This document shows positions 6,515 through 14,174 of a stretch of DNA of 14,174 nucleotides, piece after piece. The position numbers and the translations under genes are program-made. The notes below the pieces were generated by a model that saw only the letters and a list, made by a program, of their open reading frames with translations, was not told where the DNA came from and ran no database searches. How positions within the stretch are numbered: position 1 is the first letter of the stretch; the number at the start of each line of letters is the position of its first letter. The stretch comes from an uncultured Prevotellaceae bacterium (GTDB lineage Bacteria > Bacteroidota > Bacteroidia > Bacteroidales > Bacteroidaceae). Where the stretch lies: the NCBI GenBank assembly GCA_946405695.1, contig CAMJIA010000043.1, positions 1 to 14,174 on the forward strand. The letters run 5' to 3'.

Positions 6515-8756
6515 TCACAACCTTCTTGCCGTTCATGATATAAATACCCTTGGCCGGATTTTCTACACGACGACCGTCAAGGGAATGAATGACATTTGCC
6601 TTTGTTGACACACTGACAGCGTTGATGCCAGTATAATCCATTCCGATGATATGCTGGAAGTCCTTCCACACATTGGCCGTCTGATAAGCCTCCTGCGTGC
6701 CATTGGGCACGTAGAGTTTGCAGCTTTCCAAGACTTGTGATTCGAAATATGAGCATCCTTCCTCAGTAGCAGGAGGTGTCGTGGCCTGTATGTAGATCGT
6801 TTCCAAAACAGAATTGTCCAAGCCTTGCTGGCCGAGGTAGCGTAGCGTTGCAGGCAGGGTGATGCTCTTCAGCTTTTGACTACCGAAGATACCGCATGTT
6901 TCTATTCTCTCCAGTTTCGAAGGCAGTTGGATGCTTACCAGATTGCTGCAGCTACCGAAAGCATTTTCCGGGAGTACAGTCACCTTGTCAGTCAGGAAGG
7001 TGACGCGCTGGAGTGCCCCTGCCGACCAACACTCGTAATTGTGGAGTCTTGTCACCAGCGGACCATAGGTTAGGTCGGTAATTACGCCTGCCCAGGTAAA
7101 TGGACCGTATTCAGGAGTGAAGTTTGGATTTGTCAATTCGATGTTGCGCCCCACATAGACCTTAGTGCATTGCTCGCCATCAGACAATGGAGAGATGCTG
7201 TTAGCGGCTACGCAGGCCGTCAGTGGTTGGTCGCTATCCTCAACGGTAAGTTCTCTGACCCCGCTACCAGCGATAATCTGTTCGCCGATATACTCCACCG
7301 TAGAAGGAATGGTGAGTTCTCTCAGCAGATTACAGTAGAGGAAAGCAAAGTTGCCAATCTTCTTGACGGTCTTAGGAATGACAATTGACGAGATACCCAG
7401 TTCATAATCTTTCCAGAACGCATAGTCAGCGATAGCTGTCACGGTGTATCCGTTGACCTTCTCAGGAATGATGATGTCGCCATAATAGCTGTTGACCATG
7501 GTGCCATGATACTCATCGAGCTGCGCCCATACCTGTCGCTGGACGACGGTAGCCGTCTTGTCCGCCTCATTGTATTCGTACACCAGCAGGTCGGATTCGG
7601 GTGTTGTCTGCTCCAAGTAAGGCTTCACGCTGATGGTCGTGGTGACGGGATCGAAGTTGTCGCTTTTGCTGCCACCCGTGAAGATGAGGTTGCCGGTAGT
7701 GGGCTGCAATACCCATGTACCCCAGTAAAGCGCACCAGGGAAAGGACCGCCGTCGAAAGCATACATATAGCCAGTCTCCAGGTTGTAGTTGATGACGTTG
7801 AGCGAGTGGTTGCCGTCCTCCGTCCGATAGCCACCGACGATATATGCCTCCTTGCGAGACTTGTTAACCAGGATACCTGGCGAGTAGTTTATCACGAATT
7901 TGCCGCTGGGAGTAGTAGCAGGCAGCACTGCCTTCTCCGTTACCTTGGCAGTGGCGGCACTGAAACTCAACAAATGGACTTTATCATCCTTCTTGCCAAG
8001 AAGCAGGATATCACCGTCAGGTGTATCGGAGAAGAAATAGTCACCATGCACGAGTTCGTATTCCTCAAGACCAGTGTCAGCCACAGTCTCTGCGGTTTTG
8101 TTGTTGGTGTCCACACGCCAAACCGTCACAGCTACAAGGCTGCCATATGGATTCCTGCAACCGAACACATAGACGATGCCATTGCCTGCATTGACCAGGA
8201 ACGGGTTGTTCAGTTCTACCTCCTTATTCCCGAATGAAGTCCACGAGCTGCCGTCCCACAGTTCGAAGGTAGCATCACTTGCGTACCAGTTACCGCTCAA
8301 CAGCACGTTGTTGCCATCGCCTATGGCAATACCGTTGCAGAAGGCACGCTGGGTCTGCATATTGCCAGTGGAAGAGAAGCTATTGGTAGCAGGGTCGTAG
8401 ATATCGCATACTGTACTCTGTCCGACACCGATTCTCAATGAGAAACCGCCAGCAACAAGCACACGCCCGTCTGGGAGCGTGACACAGGCTGCGCCATCAT
8501 GCGGGTTGTTGATGCTGATAGACTCCCATACGCCGTCGTGCAGGCGCTCGGCAGTCGTTGTCAGATTGAAATTGGTGGTGTGTCCACCGACTGCGACAAT
8601 GTCGCCACTGGCCGTAGCAAAGCAGACATGACCACGACGCGATACTTGCATGTTGGGCAAAGTTTCGTACTGCAGGGGGCTGAATGTAATGTTATCAGCC
8701 CAAACACTCATTGCAGAAGTAACGAGTGTACACATAATAAGTAAACGTTTCTTCAT
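6507..8756 (-). CDS. Secreted kelch-repeat plus BspA-type LRR protein with sorting-like tail
   Basis: Predicted exported or surface protein of 749 aa, function unknown. A signal peptide (MKKRLLIMCTLVTSAMSVWA) is followed by kelch-like beta-propeller repeats (about 30-380; GGHTTN, GRVLVAGGF, YIVGGYR, LIFTGGSKS). An LRR_5/BspA-type region follows (about 425-660; YGDIIIPEKVNGYTVTAIAD, SSIVIPKTVKKIGNFAFLYC, LTIPSTVEYIG, LPSKLERIET, ITLPATLRYLG), then a LYVPNGTQEAY segment. The protein ends in a C-terminal tail with SLDGRRVENPAKGIYIMNGK at 726-745, the type found on exported Prevotella proteins and resembling type IX secretion tails (inference). BspA-type LRRs can mediate adhesion, but a partner is not visible. 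An in-frame ATG at 8846 is rejected: it would include the promoter, and signal-peptide position and the -7 box favour 8756. It has its own promoter and is convergent with tatD. Confidence 0.9.
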   Translation of the reverse strand: MKKRLLIMCTLVTSAMSVWADNITFSPLQYETLPNMQVSRRGHVCFATASGDIVAVGGHTTNFNLTTTAERLHDGVWESISINNPHDGAACVTLPDGRVLVAGGFSLRIGVGQSTVCDIYDPATNSFSSTGNMQTQRAFCNGIAIGDGNNVLLSGNWYASDATFELWDGSSWTSFGNKEVELNNPFLVNAGNGIVYVFGCRNPYGSLVAVTVWRVDTNNKTAETVADTGLEEYELVHGDYFFSDTPDGDILLLGKKDDKVHLLSFSAATAKVTEKAVLPATTPSGKFVINYSPGILVNKSRKEAYIVGGYRTEDGNHSLNVINYNLETGYMYAFDGGPFPGALYWGTWVLQPTTGNLIFTGGSKSDNFDPVTTTISVKPYLEQTTPESDLLVYEYNEADKTATVVQRQVWAQLDEYHGTMVNSYYGDIIIPEKVNGYTVTAIADYAFWKDYELGISSIVIPKTVKKIGNFAFLYCNLLRELTIPSTVEYIGEQIIAGSGVRELTVEDSDQPLTACVAANSISPLSDGEQCTKVYVGRNIELTNPNFTPEYGPFTWAGVITDLTYGPLVTRLHNYECWSAGALQRVTFLTDKVTVLPENAFGSCSNLVSIQLPSKLERIETCGIFGSQKLKSITLPATLRYLGQQGLDNSVLETIYIQATTPPATEEGCSYFESQVLESCKLYVPNGTQEAYQTANVWKDFQHIIGMDYTGINAVSVSTKANVIHSLDGRRVENPAKGIYIMNGKKVVIK

Positions 8757-8783
8757 AATATTTACCGTTTTAGTTAATGGATT

Positions 8784-8821
8784 ATGGGGCAAAGATACAA
8801 AAATAATCGATGCGAAACAAA
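8784..8821 (-). promoter_or_regulatory. Bacteroidetes-type promoter for the kelch/LRR gene
   Basis: On the minus strand: TTTG (8818-8821), 20 nt, TATCTTTG (8790-8797), a full match to the Bacteroidetes consensus. Transcription should start near 8784, leaving a leader of about 28 nt before the ATG at 8756. A dyad (8836-8877) sits just upstream. Confidence 0.78.
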
Positions 8822-8835
8822 CCTTTATTAAATAA

Positions 8836-8877
8836 TATAGTTGCAAAATAGCAAATAATATGAATTTTGCAATTATA
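8836..8877. promoter_or_regulatory. 14-bp inverted repeat upstream of the kelch/LRR promoter
   Basis: TATAGTTGCAAAAT (8836-8849) and ATTTTGCAATTATA (8864-8877) pair over 14 positions with one G-T mismatch; the inner TTGCAAAAT/ATTTTGCAA nine are perfect. The loop is 14 nt. It spans about -52 to -93 from the inferred start of the minus-strand promoter, a usual place for an activator site. It could also be a chance palindrome in AT-rich DNA. Confidence 0.5.
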
Positions 8878-8910
8878 GGATATAAATTCAGCGCAGGGCG
8901 TCTCTATGGC

Positions 8911-9042
8911 AGAAACTGATGGTCTCTAAGCTTGGAACCACTGGTTTCTCCGTCGGAAACCAGTGGTTTCTCCTTTAGGAACCGATGGTTTCCGACGGAG
9001 CTCCCAATGGAATCTACCGTTGGGACGACCAAACTACCGTTA
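8911..9042. repeat. Degenerate tandem repeat, exact 22-nt period, about six copies
   Basis: Units begin at 8911, 8933, 8955, 8977, 8999 and 9021. The core GGTTTC or a variant recurs at 8921 (GGTCTC), 8943, 8965, 8987 and 9009 (GGAATC), always 22 nt apart; the sixth unit is the weakest. Most units have the form GGAACC-nn-TGGTTTC, itself close to palindromic, so neighbours pair: 8934-8948 with 8956-8970 forms a 15-bp stem (one G-T) around a 7-nt loop. A trace of a further unit may lie at 8889-8910 (CGTCTC at 8899). The period is not a multiple of three and no protein is supported. It lies between the downstream end of the M6 operon and the kelch/LRR promoter. Confidence 0.8.
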
Positions 9043-9066
9043 TGACACCCCCCAAAAGTGTCATAA
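9040..9066 (-). terminator. 9-bp hairpin downstream of the M6 operon, possible transcript end
   Basis: TTATGACAC (9040-9048) and GTGTCATAA (9058-9066) form a perfect inverted repeat with a 9-nt loop (CCCCCAAAA on the plus strand). On the minus strand it begins 22 nt after the stop codon of the second M6 peptidase gene, so it would be the 3' end of that transcript. There is no T-run after the stem, so a classical intrinsic terminator is not shown; it may act as an mRNA 3'-end stabiliser instead. Confidence 0.4.
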
Positions 9067-9088
9067 TATGGAAAGCCAGACTACTTGG

Positions 9089-10594
9089 CTACTTGTTTAT
9101 AACTTTGCGGATAGTCCCATTGGCATCTCGAATGATATCAAGTGGACCAAAACGGTAAAGCAAATAACTGTTATGAGGAATTATCTTCTCCGAGATTCCT
9201 GTTGTTGTCACAGAGAAGTCAAATGATGCCAAACCTGCGGTAACTGCGATGTTCGTCACGGGTTTGTTCATCAGCTTACTATCGTCAGTATTTATATGGT
9301 TCAACGTGGCGGCAGGTGACGACTCGTTGGTCAATAGATTTTTTCCATTATAAGGATAGGCCCAGCCTTTCTGGTAAGACGAACTCGTCTTGTTATTAGC
9401 AGGGAATATGTTATAACGCTTATAAGACGAACTATTAGGCGTAACCGTTGTACTTGTCCACACAGAAGGTTCGAAATCGATATGGAACACCACAACGCCA
9501 TGGCCAGGAATACTGGTGTCCCACCCTGTCTGCTGGCGGTTTTCTATGAAGTAGTACTCATTCTCCCACCCGTCGTTACGGACAAGATAAGCAACTGGCT
9601 GTTCGCTGAGTTGCGGCATGTTGGTGATAGTGGTGTTCTCAGTCAGTTCAGTGGGTGTCAGCCACCCCATTAGCCAACGCTCATGGGCAGAATAACCTGG
9701 AGGACAATAGCCGTCACCATTGTAGTTGCCATAATCCATCAGGTCCCAATCGCCGACAACTTTAGTACTACCATAGTAGAAATCGGGCAGTCCGAAACAG
9801 TGGCTATACTCATGGCAGATGGTACCAAAGGAACCATAGTCGTTTTTGCCAGTCAGCTCCGCCAAAGCACAATAGCAGTCCACGAGATACTGCTTGCTGT
9901 CATCATTGACTGGAATGGGGTCGCAATAGACTCCCTGCTGGCGATCCTTTAAGTGTTCGCTCATCCACCACTGGTGCGGCCAGATGGAATTACTTCCGCC
10001 ACCATCGTTCATACCCTTTCCGGCATAAACGATGAGCAACTGGTTGATAAAGCCATCGCCGTTCCAATCGTACAGGCTCCAATCAATGTCACGCGTCTTG
10101 AGCACCTCCATGATGTCCTCTATCAGATACTGCGAGTTCTCGTCATCATCATCTGCATCCCCATAGCCCTTGTCCCAACTACGGTACTTTATATAACTCT
10201 CACCGAGTATGACATACTGCAGGTCGAAGGTCACATTGAAATCTCCATAGCTCTGAGCTAAGAAGTAGTCATGGACAGAGCCATTGAAAGGCGTTTCCGT
10301 CAAACTCTCAGTGTTAAGTATCTTGTCCCACTGTTGAATGGTGGCTGCCTCGTCGCCTTTGAACGCACAGTCGTTGAATGACACTAGCACAGTCAATTGA
10401 CGCCTGTCTCCATGATAAAAGTCACCACCAGCCAGTCTTGATTGACCACCAGAAGCGCCACGAGTCAACGCCATGCTCTGTGGACGGGGTGTACCCCTAC
10501 GACAGCCACGCAAACGAATACTGTCTTCTGCCACTGACAATAGACTGACGGTCAGTAGCAGCATAAGACATAGTATGTGGCGACAAGTGTTCAT
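9089..10594 (-). CDS. M6-type secreted metallopeptidase (second of pair)
   Basis: Exported zinc metallopeptidase of the M6 (immune inhibitor A-like) type, 501 aa. A signal peptide ([22 protein letters not shown]) and a short propeptide-like stretch precede the catalytic domain (about 65-320). The zinc motif is complete: HEYSHCFGLPD, with His261, Glu262, His265 and Asp271, and a downstream DWDLMDYG (282-289) as the likely Met-turn. DWNGDGFIN (176-184) looks like a calcium-binding loop. A beta-rich C-terminal part contains ENRQQTGWD. The end (LYRFGPLDIIRDANGTIRKV) only loosely resembles the sorting-like tail of its neighbour. The start ATG overlaps the upstream M6 stop by 4 nt (ATGA), so translational coupling is likely. 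Shared blocks with the upstream gene (QSYG, YDWxG, GTICHE, GLPD, DLMD, CPP, GWLTP, ENRQQ) indicate an old duplication. Substrate unknown. Confidence 0.9.
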   Translation of the reverse strand: MNTCRHILCLMLLLTVSLLSVAEDSIRLRGCRRGTPRPQSMALTRGASGGQSRLAGGDFYHGDRRQLTVLVSFNDCAFKGDEAATIQQWDKILNTESLTETPFNGSVHDYFLAQSYGDFNVTFDLQYVILGESYIKYRSWDKGYGDADDDDENSQYLIEDIMEVLKTRDIDWSLYDWNGDGFINQLLIVYAGKGMNDGGGSNSIWPHQWWMSEHLKDRQQGVYCDPIPVNDDSKQYLVDCYCALAELTGKNDYGSFGTICHEYSHCFGLPDFYYGSTKVVGDWDLMDYGNYNGDGYCPPGYSAHERWLMGWLTPTELTENTTITNMPQLSEQPVAYLVRNDGWENEYYFIENRQQTGWDTSIPGHGVVVFHIDFEPSVWTSTTVTPNSSSYKRYNIFPANNKTSSSYQKGWAYPYNGKNLLTNESSPAATLNHINTDDSKLMNKPVTNIAVTAGLASFDFSVTTTGISEKIIPHNSYLLYRFGPLDIIRDANGTIRKVINK

Positions 10595-12147
10595 TGATAG
10601 AGTTGTTTACGTATTCCTTGTGGGGTTCGTACAATATAGAGATTACCCTGCTGAGGATTGTCAACACGACGACCTTGTAGATCGTAACACTCCTGAATCT
10701 TGAAACCTGAAACTTGAATCTCCTTGATACCCGAGGGATTGCCACCCATGAAGTCGAAGGAGACGAGACCCTCTGCCGACATCTGGATATTGGTAATGGG
10801 CTTGCCAAGCAGCGCACCCTCCGGATAGTACATGACGGAAGCTGGAGTGGACGTATCGGTCAGGTGATTGTTTAACACCTCACCATCTGCCATATACGGA
10901 TAGGGGGATGTACTGAGATGGCGATTGTTCAGTCGAGGACTTTTTGCATAGGGGCTCTTTCCTGCTATCTCTGCATCCCATGTATCGTAGTCCTTGTTAT
11001 CGGCAGGAACAAGGTAGAAGCGACGTTTCGTCTTGTCATTATTCACTGAATTGCCACTCCAAACAGAGCCATCATAGTTGACGTGATAGATAACCAGTCC
11101 CTTGCCTGGTGCGCCCAAGTCCCAACCGCTCTGCTGACGATTCTCCAATAACAACCATTCCGAGTCGGAGTACATGATGCGGTAAACCTCACCACCCTCT
11201 GCAGAGGGTTTCAAATCGGTAATGGTAGTAGGCTCCGTGAGGTCGACAGGTGTCAACCAGCCCAGCAACATCTTCTCCATCGCTGTAAAATTAGGCGGGC
11301 ACCAGCCATAGTTCGTGAAGTTGCCACCATCCATCAGGTCCCACTCATCACAGACAGAATAGCCGGCATTGCTAGACGTTGGGTAGATGTCGGGGAGTCC
11401 AAGGCTATGCGTGAACTCATGGCAGATGGTACCAATGCCACAGGAACGGGGTACACTGGTAGGCCACAGTTCACCACTACAGGTATAGTTCGATATCTTA
11501 TAGCCTGCAGCAGTTGTTATGGTAGAGAATGAACTCGTATTGGGCCAAATGTGACCATAACACATACTACTACTAATATTGCCTGGCACACCTGCAAAGA
11601 CATAGATAACCTGCTCGATAGATTTGTTGCCATCCCAGTCATACACGGAGAGGTCGATATCCGGATTCGCTTCCAACATCATGTTCGTAGCTTCTACAAG
11701 TGTCCCCTTACCATAGTTTTTAGTGTCGCTGGTAGGGCTGTCGTAGGGCTGTGCCTTACCACTGGTCTTGTACGGGCCATAGATATCGAACTGCAGGTTA
11801 CACTGTCCATACGACTGGGCACGATAGTAGTCGGCCATGCAGCCAGGACCATTGTCGCCATTGAAACCAGGCTCGTTGAACACACTTTCATAGAAAGCGT
11901 GTGCATTGTCCGTATAGCTAAATTCAGTATCTGCGAACTCTATCAAAATCACCAGTTGTCGATAGGTTCGTTCTGGGTCCCAGACATTCTGAACAGCGGG
12001 AAGTCTCCTCTGCGCTGCCCGATGTCCCACAGCCATTGCGTCAGAACCGTCAGGCAAGCAACCGCCTCGAACAACCTTCAATTCCTCCTGTGCGTTCATG
12101 CACAGGGGGAACAAGGCTGTCAACAGTATGATGATTACTTTGCGCAT
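10591..12147 (-). CDS. M6-type secreted metallopeptidase (first of pair) with sorting-like tail
   Basis: Paralogue of the following gene, 518 aa. It has a signal peptide ([20 protein letters not shown]), an M6 catalytic domain (about 60-310) with [11 protein letters not shown] (His243, Glu244, His247, Asp253) and EWDLMDGG (268-275), then a beta-rich region with ENRQQSGWD and VWSGNS. The C-terminus holds [20 protein letters not shown] (487-506), the tail type seen on exported Prevotella proteins. Residues about 477-486 ([10 protein letters not shown]), just before the tail, are encoded by heptanucleotide repeats. The ATG at 12147 lies inside the end of the fumarase gene (13-nt overlap); it is chosen because it begins the signal peptide directly. 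No promoter is seen in front, so expression probably depends on the fumarase transcript or a promoter within that gene. Target protein not predictable. Confidence 0.9.
   Translation of the reverse strand: MRKVIIILLTALFPLCMNAQEELKVVRGGCLPDGSDAMAVGHRAAQRRLPAVQNVWDPERTYRQLVILIEFADTEFSYTDNAHAFYESVFNEPGFNGDNGPGCMADYYRAQSYGQCNLQFDIYGPYKTSGKAQPYDSPTSDTKNYGKGTLVEATNMMLEANPDIDLSVYDWDGNKSIEQVIYVFAGVPGNISSSMCYGHIWPNTSSFSTITTAAGYKISNYTCSGELWPTSVPRSCGIGTICHEFTHSLGLPDIYPTSSNAGYSVCDEWDLMDGGNFTNYGWCPPNFTAMEKMLLGWLTPVDLTEPTTITDLKPSAEGGEVYRIMYSDSEWLLLENRQQSGWDLGAPGKGLVIYHVNYDGSVWSGNSVNNDKTKRRFYLVPADNKDYDTWDAEIAGKSPYAKSPRLNNRHLSTSPYPYMADGEVLNNHLTDTSTPASVMYYPEGALLGKPITNIQMSAEGLVSFDFMGGNPSGIKEIQVSGFKIQECYDLQGRRVDNPQQGNLYIVRTPQGIRKQLYQ
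10692..10719 (-). repeat. Four heptanucleotide repeats inside the M6 peptidase gene
   Basis: On the plus strand the tandem 7-nt units are CCTGAAT, CTTGAAA, CCTGAAA and CTTGAAT (10692-10719), i.e. CyTGAAw alternating so that the period is also 14 nt. In the coding direction they encode about IQVSGFKIQ immediately upstream of the C-terminal DLQGRRV tail. Total 28 nt, not a multiple of three. Confidence 0.8.
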
Positions 12148-13784
12148 GGTGTCCAGGGCTTCAGGGTCTTGAAGAAGTCGTTACCCTTATCATCAACCAG
12201 AATGAATGCGGGGAAGTTCTCAACATCAATCTTCCACACTGCCTCCATGCCCAGTTCTGGGTATTCTACGCACTCAATGCTCTTGATGCTACTCTGAGAA
12301 AGTACGGCAGCCACGCCGCCAATAGAACCCAGATAGAAGCCACCATGCTTCTTACAAGCCTCGGTGACAACGTCTGACCGGTTACCTTTGGCTATCATCA
12401 CGAGCGATGCACCATTGGCCTGGAACTCATCAACGTATGGATCCATACGATTGGCCGTCGTTGGGCCCATCGAACCACAGGGATATCCCTCTGGTGTCTT
12501 GGCAGGACCGGCATAGAGTACAGGGAACTTCTTAAAATAATCGGGCAATCCCTCGCCAGCATCCAAACGAGCCTTCAGCTTGGCGTGAGCGATGTCACGT
12601 GCCACGATGATGGTACCTTTCAGGTTGACACGGGTAGAGACAGGATACTTGCTGAGTTCCTTACGAACAGCATCGATACCCTCATTCAGGTCGATGGTGA
12701 TAGTGTTGGTGCCTTCGCCAGCCTTAGCATACTCAGCAGGAATGAGTTCTGAGGGGTTCGAGTCCATCTTCTCCAACCAGATACCGTCCGCATTGATCTT
12801 CGCCTTGATGTTTCTATCTGCAGAGCAAGAGACACCCATACCAATCGGACAACTTGCACCATGACGTGGCAGACGGATGACGCGAATATCATGTGCCAGA
12901 TACTTACCGCCAAACTGAGCACCGAGTCCAATCTTATGAGCCTCTTTGAGAAGTTTCTCCTCGAGGTCGACATCACGGAAAGCACGACCCGTCTCATCAC
13001 CCGTCGTAGGCAGACCATCGTAGAACTTAATCGAAGCCAACTTCACGGTCAGCAGGTTCTTCTCAGCAGAAGTACCACCAATGACGAATGCGATGTGGTA
13101 AGGCGGACATGCAGCTGTACCCAACGACTTCATCTTCTCAACGAGGAAAGGAATCAGGGTTCCCTCGTTCTGGATAGTAGCCTTTGTCATTGGGTAGAAG
13201 TAGGTCTTGTTGGCAGAACCACCACCCTTCGCAACCATGACGAACTTATACTCAGCACCCTCTGTTGCCTCAATGTCAATCTGTGCAGGCAGGTTGCAAC
13301 GGGTGTTCACCTCGTCGTACATATTCAGCGGAGCATTCTGCGAGTAGCGCAGGTTGTCCTGCGTGAAGGTGTTGAACACACCCAGGCTCAGTGCCTCTTC
13401 GTCCTCGAAACCGGTCCAAATCTGCTGACCTTTCTCACCGTGGATAATAGCCGTACCCGTATCCTGACAGAAAGGCAGAATGCCACGGGCTGCTACCTCG
13501 GCATTGCGCAAGAACTGAAGGGCCACATACTTATCATTCTCAGAAGCCTCAGAATCATTCAGAATCTTTGCGACCTGGAGATTATGCTCGCGACGCAGCA
13601 TGAACTCCACATCGTGGAAGGCCTGCTGGGCCAAGAGCGTCAGGGCCTCCTTAGAGACCTTTACGATTTGCTTACCTTCAAACTCTGACGTTGTCACGCC
13701 TTCCTTACTCAACAAGCGGTACTCCGTCTTGTCCTCGCCCACCTGAAACATGGGGGCATACTTGAATGCTACTGGATTTGCCAT
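12135..13784 (-). CDS. fum: Class I (iron-sulfur) fumarate hydratase
   Basis: Catalyses fumarate + water to and from L-malate; in anaerobic Bacteroidales it feeds the fumarate reduction route to succinate. At 549 aa it matches the length of E. coli FumA/FumB and is colinear with them. The three [4Fe-4S] ligands by position are probably Cys106 ([11 protein letters not shown]), Cys226 ([12 protein letters not shown]) and Cys320 ([13 protein letters not shown]). Other family blocks are [47 protein letters not shown] and, in the C-terminal domain, [20 protein letters not shown] and [12 protein letters not shown]. Cytoplasmic and oxygen-sensitive by family. It starts 25 nt after the M16 peptidase stop, with no promoter consensus in that gap, and its last 13 nt overlap the first M6 peptidase gene. 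fumA or fumB would both be reasonable names. Confidence 0.97.
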   Translation of the reverse strand: MANPVAFKYAPMFQVGEDKTEYRLLSKEGVTTSEFEGKQIVKVSKEALTLLAQQAFHDVEFMLRREHNLQVAKILNDSEASENDKYVALQFLRNAEVAARGILPFCQDTGTAIIHGEKGQQIWTGFEDEEALSLGVFNTFTQDNLRYSQNAPLNMYDEVNTRCNLPAQIDIEATEGAEYKFVMVAKGGGSANKTYFYPMTKATIQNEGTLIPFLVEKMKSLGTAACPPYHIAFVIGGTSAEKNLLTVKLASIKFYDGLPTTGDETGRAFRDVDLEEKLLKEAHKIGLGAQFGGKYLAHDIRVIRLPRHGASCPIGMGVSCSADRNIKAKINADGIWLEKMDSNPSELIPAEYAKAGEGTNTITIDLNEGIDAVRKELSKYPVSTRVNLKGTIIVARDIAHAKLKARLDAGEGLPDYFKKFPVLYAGPAKTPEGYPCGSMGPTTANRMDPYVDEFQANGASLVMIAKGNRSDVVTEACKKHGGFYLGSIGGVAAVLSQSSIKSIECVEYPELGMEAVWKIDVENFPAFILVDDKGNDFFKTLKPWTPCAK

Positions 13785-13809
13785 ATTAGTTGTCTGTATT
13801 TGTTAGTTA

Positions 13810-14174
13810 TTAATATCCAAAGATTTCTTCTGTAGTCAAGCGGCGGATGGGACCAATCTTACCAAGTGATTCCATGTCGAGTTCCTTCTCATCGCCCAAT
13901 ATGATGTAGCGATAGGTCTTGTTAGCCATCTGCTTCTTCTCGAAGTTCACCATATCCTGCAACGTCACCTTGCCCAAATCCTCATAGATTTTCTGGTTCA
14001 GATCGTAGTCCAGACCCAGCTTTTTCATAGTGTTCCACTTGTTGATGATGCTCATCTTGGTGGTGCGCAGACTAGCCAACTGCTTGGTCAGTGCATCCTT
14101 AGCTATCTTGAATGCTGTTTCGCTGGCAGGCATCTCATTCAGAATCTTGTGGAAGTGGTTGATGCAGTCCATCA
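13810..14174 (-). CDS. M16-family (insulinase-like) peptidase, C-terminal end only
   Basis: Only the last 121 codons are present; the gene continues past the right edge. The ending (TRDL-less, with LGLDYDLNQKIYEDLGKVTL, then YRYIILGDEKELDMESLGK and LTTEEIFGY) is the C-terminal signature I associate with Bacteroidales M16 zinc peptidases of about 900 aa. The catalytic HxxEH motif would be in the missing N-terminal part, so activity cannot be judged. The helical stretch about residues 20-55 and the following beta strands fit the non-catalytic M16 C domain. The stop TAA lies 25 nt before the fumarase start, suggesting one transcript. The ATG at 14172 is an internal methionine, not a start. Confidence 0.85.
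   Translation of the reverse strand, partial: MDCINHFHKILNEMPASETAFKIAKDALTKQLASLRTTKMSIINKWNTMKKLGLDYDLNQKIYEDLGKVTLQDMVNFEKKQMANKTYRYIILGDEKELDMESLGKIGPIRRLTTEEIFGY

Noticed and set aside
7506..8237. Plus-strand ORF of 243 codons opposite the kelch/LRR gene
   Set aside because: No signal, motif or promoter; the opposite strand carries a clear domain series.
8911..9042. CRISPR array
   Set aside because: Units adjoin without unique spacers and are strongly degenerate; no cas genes are present.
9040..9066. Insertion-sequence terminal repeat
   Set aside because: No second end, target duplication or transposase gene is visible.
8963..9226. Plus-strand ORF of 87 codons across the repeat array
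   Set aside because: It runs through a repeat whose period is not a multiple of three and into the antisense of the M6 gene, with no recognisable protein features.
12861..13688. Long plus-strand ORF (275 codons) opposite the fumarase gene
   Set aside because: Antisense shadow of a fully conserved fumarase; the translation shows no domain pattern.

Overview
The window looks like a chromosomal segment of a Bacteroidales anaerobe, most likely Prevotella or Segatella. The basis is: Bacteroidetes-type promoters (TTTG, 19-20 nt, TAnnTTTG); C-terminal tails of the 'DLxGRRV...G(L/I)YIxNGKK' kind; BspA-type leucine-rich repeats; a GH2 enzyme, a TonB protein and an M16 peptidase with Bacteroidales-type sequences; and a class I (Fe-S) fumarase. 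No RNA gene, IS element, CRISPR array or phage gene was seen. The genus is inferred from protein style, not from a marker gene.

Layout. (a) 1-3878, minus strand: a DsbD-type transmembrane thiol reductant transporter, then 4 nt later a secreted GH2 glycosidase cut by the left edge. (b) 3879-3991: a compact divergent promoter region. (c) 3992-6514, plus strand: a TonB-family protein, a short-chain polyprenyl diphosphate synthase and a TatD-family metal hydrolase, with gaps of about 35 nt that suggest one transcript. (d) 6507-8756, minus strand: a secreted kelch plus BspA-type LRR protein with a C-terminal sorting-like tail and a clear promoter; its stop codon overlaps the convergent TatD stop. 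(e) 8822-9088: a 267-nt gap holding a 14-bp dyad, a degenerate tandem repeat with an exact 22-nt period, and a 9-bp hairpin. (f) 9089-13784, minus strand: class I fumarase followed by two paralogous M6-type secreted metallopeptidases, all with overlapping ends (13 nt and 4 nt). (g) 13810-14174, minus strand: the C-terminal end of an M16 peptidase cut by the right edge.

How the genes relate. Most products act in the envelope or outside the cell: thiol reduction in the periplasm, TonB energy transfer, glycan hydrolysis, a kelch/LRR surface protein and two metallopeptidases. Isoprenoid synthesis and fumarate metabolism are housekeeping functions embedded among them. I see no clearly new multi-gene system. 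The features most worth a second look are the 22-nt array upstream of the kelch/LRR promoter, heptanucleotide tandem repeats carried in frame inside two genes (tatD and an M6 peptidase, in the latter directly before its C-terminal tail), and the overlapping fumarase-M6-M6 arrangement.
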